From: Planctomycetaceae bacterium
GTDB lineage: Bacteria; Planctomycetota; Phycisphaerae; SM23-33
Direction: 5' to 3'
Assembly: GCA_039680605.1 (NCBI GenBank)
Contig: JBDKTA010000010.1
Coordinates: 26,749-90,748, forward strand
DNA: 64,000 bases
Each line of letters begins with the position of its first letter. The stretch's first letter is position 1. Below, one piece after another: positions 44,252-53,941 of this stretch. A model generated the notes under the pieces. The model did no database searches. It was not told the origin of the DNA and saw only the letters and a program-made list of their open reading frames with translations. The translations under genes were made by a program, and so were the position numbers.

Positions 44252-44821
44252 TCACATTGGTGGAAGATGCCCCTTTGATCTGGCTTGCTTCAATGTTTCG
44301 ATCGCAAGGCACATATACTTACGCCATTCATCGCAATCCCGAGTATCACTCACATAGTAACCTCTGCCGGGCACCCGAGGCTCATGCATATTAACAATGA
44401 TTGCCGAAAGATCAAAGAGTGAGTTCCTTTGGCACCACCGCTGAATATTCCCCAAGGGACCAAAGGTCTGTGCAGTATATCTTGCTTTTTCCCGTAACGC
44501 CTCCTTCCCAAAGTTCGCAAGATACCCATAGGGCGGAACATGTGGTAAGCCGACCAGCTTGAGAAGCGCCTCGACAAGCCATTTGGATCCATTAGGCGCG
44601 TTTGAAAGAATCTCATCATTCGTAGATGTCAATATATACCGAACCCCGCCTTTCCATTCGAAGTGCAGACGTGGTGGAGCTAAGGTTTTATCATGCGATT
44701 CTCCTGCCGCTGCAGGCCCGGCGACTTCCAATCCCGATTCGACTTCAGTTGGGGTCCACTTTTTTGTCACCGTGTCGAACATGCCTGGAATATTACCTTT
44801 CGTCATGGGTATGCGTGCCAT
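44252..44821 (-). CDS. Unrecognised 189-residue partner of the fusion protein
   Basis: Starts 52 bases after the stop of the 1211-residue fusion gene on the same strand, with AAGGAG at spacing 5, so almost surely co-transcribed. Features: an N-terminal disordered part, RLHFEWKGGVRYILTSTNDE, and a central block CQRNSLFDLSAIIVNMHEP, RVPGRGYYVSD. No known domain recognised. No signal peptide; probably cytoplasmic. Confidence 0.6.
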   Translation of the reverse strand: MARIPMTKGNIPGMFDTVTKKWTPTEVESGLEVAGPAAAGESHDKTLAPPRLHFEWKGGVRYILTSTNDEILSNAPNGSKWLVEALLKLVGLPHVPPYGYLANFGKEALREKARYTAQTFGPLGNIQRWCQRNSLFDLSAIIVNMHEPRVPGRGYYVSDTRDCDEWRKYMCLAIETLKQARSKGHLPPM

Positions 44822-44873
44822 GATGTCTCCTTATGATGTACACTCGTTGATACCGCCCGACCCAGCCACCTAT

Positions 44874-47800
44874 TCATGGCCAGTCTGCGTCAACTTCAGC
44901 AGGGATGTCAATCCCAATTAACCATCTCTTTGCGCGGCTGCGAGCCACATAATCCATACGTAGTCTGTCAGAATATTGTGATGGGTTGTCAAAGTCAAAA
45001 TCATATACAAGAATAATTGCCTCGTTGTCCAATCCCTTGTATTGATGGATTGTCGATATCTTAACGCCGCCGCGAGATGTGGGTGAAGAACCGGCAAAAT
45101 CCTTTCGTGTCATCTCTCCCATCACCCGCAAGGGATCTGTGCGAACATCCGGATGTTCTCCCAAGAAGGCCGCCAATCGCCTGCAGGAATTGATTTCGTC
45201 CATGATTTCACTGTCAGCGGCTGCCACGCCTTGCAGTACTCGATCGAGCATCTTTACATCAACCTGGGCTTGCCTCTCAGTATGACATAGAGCTTGAAGT
45301 GCTGGTCCCATTCTTGTATCCAGGAGAGCGACTAAAGTCACCAGGTCGTCACTTTCCCTTTGGTGTACCAAGTGTTCCCAGAGCCCGCTGAACTCATCTG
45401 CTGTGAGACGGCTGTATTTTGAGGCAAGGAACCACCATATCGGTAAGTTTCGCTTCCCCTGAATAAACCAGGCTGATAGAACCGCAAGAAAACAACGAAC
45501 TCCAGGAGCATCCGCTGGCCGCGCGGTCACCAGATCACAGGGAATGCGTGACCGTTTTAGCTTCTTCTGGACACGACACGTCGTGTCGTTCGTGTATGCC
45601 AAAACTGTAATGTCATCATCGTTAAGTCCCAGATCTCGCAAGGTCGTGACGGCTTGGACCACCGAGTTGGCGACAAGAATGCCTCCAGCAATATCGGTTC
45701 TTGCAAGGGCGATGTCTGCCGGAACCAGGCGGCACAGACCCTGATGCTCTGTACGCTTTGCCAGACGGTGAGCACTGGCGTTGACAACGTTAAGGATGTC
45801 TTGGCCTGATCTCTGGCTTGTTCGAAGCCCCAGCGTCCGACATTGTCCCCATTCGGCAAACTGATCAAATATATCCTGTACTGCCCCTCGCCAGGCATAG
45901 ATCCTCTGGAAGTCGTCACCTACTACAACCACTTGCTTCGCACGATCCTCTTGTATTCCTGCTGCATTCTGCTGATAGCCAGCAAGATGCTGGAGACTTC
46001 GCAGTTGCGGATAATTCGTATCCTGCAATTCATCTACGATCCAGTGAGAAACTCCTCCTCGGGACTCACGTCGGAATCGTTCGTCGGTCCGCACAAGGTA
46101 CTCAAACAGAACCATAACGATATCAAAGTCTATAAAGCCCTTTTGGCTGTAGAAGCGAAGCAGGGCACGCCATGCCGTTTCCAGACGATCCCCATTTAGA
46201 AGATCTGCTGGTGGATGTGCCCCGGGATCGCGGGTATTGATGGCCCTGGAGAGTCTCTCCCCCCAATTGTCTTCCAAGGCATATCCTGCTCCCGAGCCAA
46301 GCCTGAAGTACTCCAGAATAGAATCCCTCCAAAACTCGTTGAGCATCTGGATATGCTTTAATCTAAAAGTCATGCCCTCTCCGATGGAGACGGTTCCTCC
46401 GTGTGTTAGCAGTTTCTTCAACGCGAACCCGTGAAAGGTATTTGCCTCAAAACGGCGAGCGTCTCCACCCAACTCTCGAAACTGCCTGCGCATATCATCC
46501 GCTGCGTTTCGTGTAAATGTCAGCATGACGGTGCGTGCCGATGGGTCATCCGTCAGGATTCGACACGCGCGGCGAACCATTGTGAAGGTCTTACCTGTTC
46601 CTGCGCGTGCCACAACCCGTGTTAGAGAACTCCCGCAGTTGATTATTTCGTGTTGCTCCTCGGTAAGGATGAGTGGCACTGGGATTTTACCGTGGCCGTT
46701 GGCCCCCGGTTCTTCGATGTCCTTAACTGGAGTGTCATATTTCCGATAAACTGATGCGGTACTGTTCTTGGGCCGGCACCCCAATATCCAGCCTTCCTTG
46801 CGAATTAGGGCATCATCCTCTTTGAGCGAGGTGAGGTTCAGTATGGCCTGCAGACAACCCTCTCCGTCCTTTCTGGACACATATCCGGCGGACTCTATCG
46901 CATCATTGTCGTCAGATTGAGGTGTGCATGCAGGCCGCAACAATGTTGGATATATCTCGACACATACGTGCTTTCCCGTGTATGCGTCATCGTCAATCGA
47001 AAGACCATCGAAAGGCCAGACGGCAAGAGGGATATCTGCTTCCTTGGCCTGATCGATCAGAGCCACCAGTTCTCGCATGCCGCAGATGGTCTGCCCGCCG
47101 ACGGCCCCGCGAGCACCTATTTCTGTAGCCGAAAAGGGCTCACCACTCGCTCCGCCTTCTATAAGGTAGATTTCTGTTTGTCGAAAGGGCATCTTTCCTT
47201 CCCAAAAGGTCGAGTTACTGGGGAGATTGTAGAGGCGCCCAAAGAAAGGGCCGGACAGACCGGGGTTATCCTCCTTTGCCCATCGGTTGAACAACTGGCA
47301 GAAATCGCTCGGATGAGATAGTGGGGGGCCCTTCTTTCCACCCCCATAGCTTCCGGTTGCGAGTCGGCGGATTGACTCTCGCCAGTCAATTCCATCGCCA
47401 TGAAGTCCGCACAACTCAAGCATTGCCATGGGCCAACTGAATTGATGATCTAGGCCGACTATGGTTCGCTGCCCCTGCTTGGTTGCCTCGCGAAGCAGAT
47501 CGATAATCTGTTTTCGCAGTTCCTGCCTAGTGTATCCGCGGTGTAACTCAGTCGTGCCCGAAGAAACGGAAATATCGGCCATCACGATCTTGTCCCGCTG
47601 CGACGTCTTGCTTTTGGCGCCCGAATAGTCTGCCATGATATAGCGCTCGAAGACTCTTCGGGGAGGAGAAGGCGGTTTACAGTCCTTGATGATTGTCTTG
47701 GTGTTTGCGTCAGGAGGAGGAGGAGGAGGAGGAGGAGGAGCGGAAACACTGTTGGAACTGTCATGCCAACCAAGCCCATCCAGTCTTCTGGCGGCCTCTT

Positions 47801-48509
47801 GAGAGGTCTCCGTTGTTGCATAGGCGCTTAGGTGATAGTAGGCGTCCCCCCTCTCTGTCTTGCGGGCGACTGATGCAACAGGTCCAACATAGCCCTCAGG
47901 CGCAGGGAGACATACTGCGTTCTCGTGCTTCCAGTACTGAAAGACCAGCACGGCACCAGTTTCGCAGGGTCTTGTTAAAGCGGTTATGGTCCCACATGCT
48001 ATATCCCACGCAGTACGCAGTTGTTCCTCTGTCAGCATGAACGGGTCGAACAGGGCCAGCAGTGGTCCAGCGTGGTCAGAGACATCCTGATGGCAAAATC
48101 CCTCCAGAGCCTTCAGGAGACACGCAGGTTTCTGGCCTTCAGCGAGCAATTGCCGTTTGAGTTCCCGAAAAGTCTCTGGATTATTCTCTGAAAGAAACAA
48201 TCTGGGGTTCCCCAGTACCTTCAGGGCCAGCCCTGTCGAACAGAGATACTGGCCCTCATCGACCTTTGGCTTTTCAATGTCGTAATAGGCCCCGTATGAA
48301 GGATGCTCGCCCTTGAGCTTGGCGATATCCCTGTTCCACTGATCACGATTCTTGACCGGGGCCTCTGGAACAAAAGCGTGCGTGTCCAGGTAGTTGATGG
48401 TCTTGCCGAGCTTGCGAGAGGCTAGGAGATTGCCCAGCGACACCAACGCCGCGTGCTTGTAGATATCCCCGAGGTTCCCAACATTGCGATATTGAACGTT
48501 CTGCATCAT
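44874..48509 (-). CDS. Fusion: RlmJ-like methyltransferase fold, DUF429-like RNase H fold, UvrD-type helicase
   Basis: 1211 residues in three parts. 1) Residues about 3-250 resemble RlmJ 23S rRNA adenine-N6 methyltransferase (QYRNVGNLGDIYKHAALV, INYLDTHA), but the catalytic DPPY site reads FDPFML. 2) Residues about 288-590, after a poly-Pro linker (261-266), look like DUF429: YIMADYSGAKS, VGLDHQFSWP, VCVEIYP and QSDDNDAIES give an RNase H-like acidic set. 3) Residues about 610-1211 are an SF1A helicase: VVARAGTGKTFTM (Walker A), HWIVDELQDTN, VVVGDDFQRIYAWRG and a late STIHQYKGLDNEAIIL. AAGGA lies 3-6 bases before the ATGATG. Probably nucleic-acid targeting; the combination suggests a defence effector. 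Confidence 0.72.
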   Translation of the reverse strand: MMQNVQYRNVGNLGDIYKHAALVSLGNLLASRKLGKTINYLDTHAFVPEAPVKNRDQWNRDIAKLKGEHPSYGAYYDIEKPKVDEGQYLCSTGLALKVLGNPRLFLSENNPETFRELKRQLLAEGQKPACLLKALEGFCHQDVSDHAGPLLALFDPFMLTEEQLRTAWDIACGTITALTRPCETGAVLVFQYWKHENAVCLPAPEGYVGPVASVARKTERGDAYYHLSAYATTETSQEAARRLDGLGWHDSSNSVSAPPPPPPPPPDANTKTIIKDCKPPSPPRRVFERYIMADYSGAKSKTSQRDKIVMADISVSSGTTELHRGYTRQELRKQIIDLLREATKQGQRTIVGLDHQFSWPMAMLELCGLHGDGIDWRESIRRLATGSYGGGKKGPPLSHPSDFCQLFNRWAKEDNPGLSGPFFGRLYNLPSNSTFWEGKMPFRQTEIYLIEGGASGEPFSATEIGARGAVGGQTICGMRELVALIDQAKEADIPLAVWPFDGLSIDDDAYTGKHVCVEIYPTLLRPACTPQSDDNDAIESAGYVSRKDGEGCLQAILNLTSLKEDDALIRKEGWILGCRPKNSTASVYRKYDTPVKDIEEPGANGHGKIPVPLILTEEQHEIINCGSSLTRVVARAGTGKTFTMVRRACRILTDDPSARTVMLTFTRNAADDMRRQFRELGGDARRFEANTFHGFALKKLLTHGGTVSIGEGMTFRLKHIQMLNEFWRDSILEYFRLGSGAGYALEDNWGERLSRAINTRDPGAHPPADLLNGDRLETAWRALLRFYSQKGFIDFDIVMVLFEYLVRTDERFRRESRGGVSHWIVDELQDTNYPQLRSLQHLAGYQQNAAGIQEDRAKQVVVVGDDFQRIYAWRGAVQDIFDQFAEWGQCRTLGLRTSQRSGQDILNVVNASAHRLAKRTEHQGLCRLVPADIALARTDIAGGILVANSVVQAVTTLRDLGLNDDDITVLAYTNDTTCRVQKKLKRSRIPCDLVTARPADAPGVRCFLAVLSAWFIQGKRNLPIWWFLASKYSRLTADEFSGLWEHLVHQRESDDLVTLVALLDTRMGPALQALCHTERQAQVDVKMLDRVLQGVAAADSEIMDEINSCRRLAAFLGEHPDVRTDPLRVMGEMTRKDFAGSSPTSRGGVKISTIHQYKGLDNEAIILVYDFDFDNPSQYSDRLRMDYVARSRAKRWLIGIDIPAEVDADWP
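47713..47740 (+). repeat. (GGA)n microsatellite within the fusion gene
   Basis: About nine GGA units; on the coding (minus) strand they read as CCT and encode the poly-proline linker between the first and second domains. A similar tract is at 56697-56729. Confidence 0.9.
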
Positions 48510-48561
48510 CAGTCCTTCCCTCTTGGCCCGTCACAAATGTCTCGGCCAGCTTATTGTGATA

Positions 48562-49050
48562 TCACCTGACAAGCAAAAGAATAACCGCCACCGTCACGCA
48601 TGCCCCCAGCCCCACCAACGTCGCAGCAAGGTTTTCCTCTTTCGTCCGGCCCGGCCATTCCCGGCACATGTACTCATAGGCCTTGGCCAACACCATCAGG
48701 TCGATGGCAATTCCCATGAAGACCATGAACACGGCAAAGATCCACCTGGCCAGGACGTGTTCATTATTGAGGCATACCACCTCGATGGCCCCCTGGTAAG
48801 GGGCGATCAGCAGGTAGCCGAAAAGGCCGATCAGTCCCAGCACCCCGCTGGCCAGGATCGCCACGCTGGGCAGGCCGAACACGATCCACACCACGGCGCA
48901 CCATGGATACAGGTACTTCTTGCGGTTCTTGACGGCGTCGGCCGTGATCTCAATGGCATACTTGGCACCGATGACGGCCAGTGCAAAGATTGCCAGCAGC
49001 ATCAGCACGCATTTCAGCCATTCCCAGAGGTCGTTCTTGTGCTCGGACAT
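48562..49050 (-). CDS. Membrane protein with four helices
   Basis: 162 residues. Hydrophobic segments at CVLMLLAIFALAVIGAKYAI, WCAVVWIVFGLPSVAILASG, WIFAVFMVFMGIAIDLMVLA and LVGLGACVTVAVILLLV, with short loops. GGAG is 6 bases before this ATG (a preceding ATG 3 bases upstream is possible). Last gene of a three-gene operon with the lipoprotein and beta-repeat genes. No family recognised. Confidence 0.65.
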   Translation of the reverse strand: MSEHKNDLWEWLKCVLMLLAIFALAVIGAKYAIEITADAVKNRKKYLYPWCAVVWIVFGLPSVAILASGVLGLIGLFGYLLIAPYQGAIEVVCLNNEHVLARWIFAVFMVFMGIAIDLMVLAKAYEYMCREWPGRTKEENLAATLVGLGACVTVAVILLLVR

Positions 49051-49079
49051 CATCGTCTCCGCCGCCCGTTCCCTGCCGG

Positions 49080-49625
49080 TCACTCCCCATGTTCGATCCA
49101 GGGGATGAGCGAGCACCTGGCCTGCATCTGCAAGCCCTCCGGTGTGACCCTCGCATCGATCACCGTCAACTCCACCTCCCCAAACCACCGCCGATAGAGG
49201 GTGATGCTGTAGGTTGACCCGTCCATCCACTTGGTAAGATCGATACCCGGCGAGCATTCCATGACGGTGGCCGACAGGAGTTCCTTGACCGAAGTGCACT
49301 TCCTGTCCAGCGGCCATTTCCTGGGATTGAACGGCACGATATCGGTCTCCAACACCCTGACATTGTCCTTCTTCACCCAGATCTGGCCATTTTCGTCGTT
49401 GGGCCAGCCCACTACCGCAATGTCGTAGCGAGCCGATGTCACCACTGGCTGCGTCTGCGGCTGGGACACGGCCGTTATCGCAGCAGGCAGTTGCTGCGGG
49501 GGCGGACTCGAGCTATCGCACGCCGAAAGCACCACGGCCAAGGCCGCCAATGAAAGCGACACCAAACCAACGCAGATGCCATTTCGGATGCCCGAGAACG
49601 TCTTTCTATTGCTGATGAACGACAT
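49080..49625 (-). CDS. Lipoprotein
   Basis: 181 residues. Signal GICVGLVSLSLAALAVVLSAC gives a lipobox (LSAC), then a Ser/Pro-rich spacer (SSSPPPQQLPAA) and a small beta-rich domain (RYDIAVVGWPNDENGQIWVK, EVELTVIDARV). ATG 49625 follows AAAGG at spacing 9; a TTG 9 bases upstream would overlap the preceding stop (TTGA). Probably outer- or inner-membrane attached; function unknown. Confidence 0.7.
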   Translation of the reverse strand: MSFISNRKTFSGIRNGICVGLVSLSLAALAVVLSACDSSSPPPQQLPAAITAVSQPQTQPVVTSARYDIAVVGWPNDENGQIWVKKDNVRVLETDIVPFNPRKWPLDRKCTSVKELLSATVMECSPGIDLTKWMDGSTYSITLYRRWFGEVELTVIDARVTPEGLQMQARCSLIPWIEHGE

Positions 49626-49630
49626 TGTGA

Positions 49631-50392
49631 TCAACCTTTCTTTCCTATGTTGCCAACGGAGACGCCAAGGGACTCAAGGGTCTGGCTCAAGCTCGTCAGG
49701 CCGCCCTTGAACAAGTCCTTCCAGTTGCCCTTCGCAACCGACGGAGTTCGGGACGAGGCCCCTTCAGTCGGCCGCGCGATCAGTCCGTTCTCGTGTCCGT
49801 TCTCTTGGACAACCACGCCGGTTGCCTTCTTGCCACAGACCAGGACGACTTGGTTCCCGGCTTTCGAGGACAAGATGGCGGTGGAGGAATCCGATAAAGC
49901 GCTGAGGATCACACTATTTGATTCGCTGCTGCCATTGAGGACGATCCCGCCACCGTTGTTCGCGGCAGCCAGCCCCACCAGGGTCTGCTCTTTCTCGTTC
50001 TGCAGGCCAATGCAAGGACCCGCGTCGCCCAACTCGATGCCGACACGCTCCTTGCCGGCCTGGTCAAAGAGCTTGAAAGCCGGCCGGCCTTCAGCCCAGC
50101 CAGCGCACAGCCGGGGGCCGTGTTCGTCGTTGATAACAAGCGACGCCACGCCGGCCATGAAGCCCATCACGAGCCGATGCCGCTCCTGGTCGTCCAGGAG
50201 CGCGACCGCCGCCATATCAGAGTCCACGCCCGCCACCAGCCTGGATTTGCCATTCTGGTCAAACAGCGTCAGTTCCGGGCGATCCCCGTCGCGGACCTCC
50301 AGGGAGGCCCTTCGCCGCCCCAGCGTGTCGGTGACGTACAGGGCCTTCACCGTGATACTCTCGGCCTTCAAATGCGATGTTTCCTGCGCCAT
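49631..50392 (-). CDS. Beta-repeat protein
   Basis: 253 residues. The first two thirds are approximate 20-25-residue beta repeats, e.g. PELTLFDQNGKSRLVAGVD, AVALLDDQERHRLVMGF and PAFKLFDQAGKERVGIEL, each with a hydrophobic strand, a D-x-x-G-turn and a basic residue. A short C-terminal helix follows. Such repeat proteins are often stalk- or surface-type; no signal peptide is visible. First gene of the 50392-48562 operon. Confidence 0.6.
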   Translation of the reverse strand: MAQETSHLKAESITVKALYVTDTLGRRRASLEVRDGDRPELTLFDQNGKSRLVAGVDSDMAAVALLDDQERHRLVMGFMAGVASLVINDEHGPRLCAGWAEGRPAFKLFDQAGKERVGIELGDAGPCIGLQNEKEQTLVGLAAANNGGGIVLNGSSESNSVILSALSDSSTAILSSKAGNQVVLVCGKKATGVVVQENGHENGLIARPTEGASSRTPSVAKGNWKDLFKGGLTSLSQTLESLGVSVGNIGKKG

Positions 50393-50588
50393 GCTCAGCT
50401 CCTCTTATCCGGTCGTGCTTGTTGTCCCACCCCAAGATGATTGTTGCGCGCTGGGGTGACAGGGCAGGTCGCACGTAGTTTCGGTGGACGCAAGATTCCC
50501 AGTCCCGCAGGCATGACCCGCCGTGTCACCCATCGCCCTTATTGTTCTTGTGGGGGGAAGAACCACCGGCGTTGGGAGAGCCGCATCA

Positions 50589-51182
50589 ATGGAAAACGAT
50601 TCACTCTTTTCGGAAGGCCGCAATCTGTGCGAAGTCGATCAGGCGGTCATGGCGATGTTTCAGCAGGGCCGGATCGAACTGGGTCCCGTATTTACAAATG
50701 AACGTCATCGCGAGGTGCTGATGCAGGTGCAGCCCTCGACGTTCAAGCAACTGATTGCCGCGGTTGCATTGTGCTTCCACTCCGCACACCGGCATCTTCG
50801 TCAGTACTGTGATCGCCGACACGGCAGAGAGCCGGTTGGCAGTATTCGGCCGGAGATCGATTACATCCTGGCCGACACATATGGGCTGGCCTTATATGAA
50901 GAACAGTTGATCGAGATCCTCGCGTTCTTCGATGTTGACGAGATCGTCGCGCGAATACTGCTGATGGATATGCGAGAACACGGTCCGCCCCTGATCCGAT
51001 TCCCTGACCGAGGGTTCATCCGTCACGCCACCAGCCTGGGACTCCCAAAAGATGAAGCGGCAGCAGTCTTCCGCCTGGTGCGAGTTTGGAATCCGATGAC
51101 GACCAGCAAGGCCGTTGCGATGCGTCTGGCTGTCCAAGGATATGCACAGGCCTGCCGTCAAGAACGGGGGGGCCTTCTTTAG
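50589..51182 (+). CDS. Free-standing DNA polymerase III alpha-like fragment (finger region)
   Basis: 197 residues resembling only part of DnaE: RHGREPVGSIRPEIDYILADTY, GLALYEEQLIEILAFF parallels the region around the YQEQVM motif of PolIII alpha, followed by the helices that in DnaE lead to FIxxAxxxGI; here GFIRHATSLGLPKDEA. The palm acidic residues for catalysis, the PHP domain and the C-terminal OB region are absent. Start ATG with GGGAGAG at 8. Either a domesticated clamp- or DNA-binding module or a decaying polymerase; the ORF itself is intact. Confidence 0.6.
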   Translation: MENDSLFSEGRNLCEVDQAVMAMFQQGRIELGPVFTNERHREVLMQVQPSTFKQLIAAVALCFHSAHRHLRQYCDRRHGREPVGSIRPEIDYILADTYGLALYEEQLIEILAFFDVDEIVARILLMDMREHGPPLIRFPDRGFIRHATSLGLPKDEAAAVFRLVRVWNPMTTSKAVAMRLAVQGYAQACRQERGGLL

Positions 51183-51256
51183 ACTATAGAACTCTGCGTG
51201 TGTAGATCGAGCAGCGGTGCCTGACGAAGCAGAAATTCCGAAGGCAACGGGACAGG

Positions 51257-51496
51257 CTAATGCGCTGACCGTGCCGGACAACGAGGTCGAGAACCTGGAA
51301 CAGTGATGCAATGGGCTGTAGTTACGTGATTAGGAAGGTGGAAGATGGCTTTGACGGTGCAGACATCCATTCGATCCGTCTCGCTTGCCCGCAGAATGCG
51401 GTTCTCTTCCCCGAAATACTCGATAACCTCCTGCTGCTGGCGGTTCATCCAGCCCGCCAGCGCCACCATGATGAACTCCCATGGCGTGTGGGTCAT
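51257..51496 (-). pseudogene. N-terminal remnant of a transposase/integrase ORF
   Basis: PWEFIMVALAGWMNRQQQEV and IEYFGEENRILRA are typical of the N-terminus of rve-type transposases common in planctomycetes, where this ends in a coiled coil and HTH. After ENRILRA the sequence diverges, so the rest is gone. No catalytic DDE domain remains. The surrounding 51183-51658 has no other gene. Confidence 0.65.
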
Positions 51497-51658
51497 AAGA
51501 CCGGAGATCGTAGCGGCAAGAGATGGATGAAATGTCTAGGCCCAGTAAAATGGGATCCTTGTCTTCCGTGAGGGTCACATTCTACCCTCTCGGCCGCCCA
51601 CCTTTCGTGGGGAAGCCCACTGGCGGGCGCCCGTGCGCTTCGCCCCTATCTTCCCGGG

Positions 51659-52021
51659 CTAAAGCCCAAATACTGCAATCCCCAGGTACAGCAGAAAGAC
51701 AACAAACCAAGGAAGCCCGATGAGCCGAATGCCCTTAGCTATGACAATGCATACTCCCATAACAATTGCAGCCACAGTCCCAGAGCACACCAACTCGTTG
51801 TACATCCACTCGTATCCCTGTCCGTGCCCGATGAGGCCCCCAAACCATACAAAGAATCCGTAAACACAGACGCCGCAAGTCGCAAAGAAGAAAGAATTAT
51901 CGGCATTCTTGGGCAATAGTGCCAAGAATGTGATGACGCAAATTAAACCATACAGCCCAATTAGCACCGGAATCCCAAAGCCGATTACTACGCATAGGGC
52001 ATGGTCGATGAAGTCGAGCAT
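51659..52021 (-). CDS. Small integral membrane protein
   Basis: 120 residues with four helices (CVVIGFGIPVLIGLYGLICV, FFFATCGVCVYGFFVWFG, GTVAAIVMGVCIVIA, LPWFVVFLLYLGIAVFGL). AAAGGAG is 6 bases before the ATG; an in-frame extension upstream lacks support. It lies between the transposase remnant and the IS element. Not recognised. Confidence 0.6.
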   Translation of the reverse strand: MLDFIDHALCVVIGFGIPVLIGLYGLICVITFLALLPKNADNSFFFATCGVCVYGFFVWFGGLIGHGQGYEWMYNELVCSGTVAAIVMGVCIVIAKGIRLIGLPWFVVFLLYLGIAVFGL

Positions 52022-52118
52022 CGGATTCTCCTTTCGAGTTTTGACCACCCAGCCCAATCAGAGGGCCGCCTTTCATATTCACGCACGGGGCCTCGCCGTG
52101 TGACACCCGCCCTCCTAG

Positions 52119-53682
52119 CACTACAGCGCACCTAAAGCTCAAGCTTTCAGGCGTCTCTTACCGATGAGACCTCCAGACATGGAGGTCGCTTATGTTTCCA
52201 GAGCAGATTACGGGCTTGGGCCCGGCGTTGACGGAGTTTCTGGGGGGCTTTAGGAACTGCTTGGGCGAATGCCGCCTGATGGACCACTTTCGCACCTACT
52301 GCCGCGGATTGTTGTCGGATCTGCAGCGTAAGAGCGTCGAGCCCATCGCGTTGGCCGCGGGCAGCACGGTGCGGGCGCTGCAGATGTTCCTGACCACTCG
52401 GGTCTGGGACCACCTGCGTCTGCGGGACCGGGTACAGCAGCGTGTCGCCGCCCTGCACGCGCCGGTGCCGTGAACACCGCGCGGCCCCGACGATCTGGGC
52501 GCCATCGGCTTGATCGACGAAACGTCGGTGGCCAAGAAGGGGGACCAGACCCCCGGGGTGCAACGCCAATACTGCGGGTCCCGCGGCAAGATCGAAAATT
52601 GCGTGGTCACCGTGCATTTGGGTTATGCCCACGGCACCTTCAAGACACTGTTGGACGCGGAACTCTACCTGCCTGAGAGTTGGGCCGAGGATCGCCAGCG
52701 CAGCCGCCGGGCCGGCATCCCCGACGATCTGCCTTATCGGCCCAAGACGGCTATCGCCGTCGCGGAGGTGCGGCGTGCCCTGAGCAACGGTCTGCACTTC
52801 GACTGGATGGTCTTTGACGAGGGCTACGGCAAAGATCCTTGGTTCCTGTTCGCCTTGGACGCCCTGGGCCAGCACTGGATCGGCGAGGTCCCCAAAAACT
52901 TCCGCTGCTGGCCCGTGCCGCCCCAGTATCAATCGCTGCGGAAAGAGTTCGCCAGCAAGAAGGTCTACAACGTGGTCCGCTGGAGCCTGGCGTTCCTCTG
53001 CCAAAAGTGGCGGACGATCACCTGCCCCCGGCAGACTGTCGAACCCACCGTCTGGCAGGTCAAGTCCGCCCAGGTGCATCTGGTCCATGACGGTCGGCCG
53101 ACGGATCGTACCTACTGGTTGATCGTGGCCTGGAACCAGGCCACCGACGAACACAAATACTTCGTGTCCAACGCCCCGCCCGGGACGAAGTTGGACGTGC
53201 TGCTGAAAGTGGCTTTTCGCCGGGCGGAGATCGAGCATCTGTTCCGCCTGGCCAAGGACCAGGTTGGCCTGGACCACTTCGAGGGCCGCAGTTATGTCGG
53301 GCTGATGCGGCATATGATCCTCTGCCAACTGATCCTCCTGTTCCTGGCCGAGCAGACCGGGCGGCTCAACACCGAAACCGCCGCCACGGCTCCACGGGGG
53401 GAAAAAAATCCCCGCCCATCAACCGCCGAAAATTCCGAAACGCTCGCGCCGCTGCGAACCGCTGATCGTGATTCCGACCCAATTGCACGTTACGATGGAG
53501 CAGACGGCGGCCTCCCTGAACTGGCTCTGTGCCCGCTGGCTTGAACGTCGCCACACCCGACGCACCGGCCGCGACCCGCTCCATCGCCAAGCCTTCACCG
53601 AAACCTATCACCAAGAACGAAATCTCGCCGCCACCCGCTCCCGACTACGACGCTATTGCCAAACGGAAGGTGCGCTGTAGTG
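52119..53682 (+). mobile_element. IS701-type insertion sequence, ends intact
   Basis: 1564 bases with 15-bp perfect terminal inverted repeats (CACTACAGCGCACCT at 52119-52133 and its complement at 53668-53682), flanked on both sides by CTAG (52115-52118, 53683-53686), the 4-base target duplication expected for IS701. The transposase stop lies within the right repeat. Confidence 0.92.
52192..53680 (+). pseudogene. IS701-family transposase, interrupted
   Basis: DDE-type transposase with IGLIDETSVAKKG, PGVQRQYCGSRGKIENCVV, FDWMVFDEGYGKDP (second Asp) and FRRAEIEHLFRLAKDQVGLDHFEGRSY (catalytic Glu region). Two defects are visible: an in-frame TGA after the first 93 codons (52471-52473), and a change of frame near a G6A7 run at about 53395-53408, with the true C-terminus continuing in another frame to 53680. 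Both could be sequencing errors, but as read the gene is dead. Confidence 0.85.
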
Positions 53683-53941
53683 CTAGGAAAGGCGATACCT
53701 GAAGCGCCGGGCATCGCCGGGACAACAAGGAGCGAAGACTCGGGCCGGAATGGTGTTTTGGGCAGCGTTCTGCTGAGAAGGGTACTAATTTTGATACCCT
53801 GCGGGACGTTGATTGTACGCGCGATGGTTTGCGCAAAGCCCTCCTTGCTGAACAAGCACTGTAGATAAGATGTTTGGATTACAGGTGTCATGCGATCTCG
53901 GGGTAAGGGGTGTATTGATTGTCTACAACTCGAAATACGCA

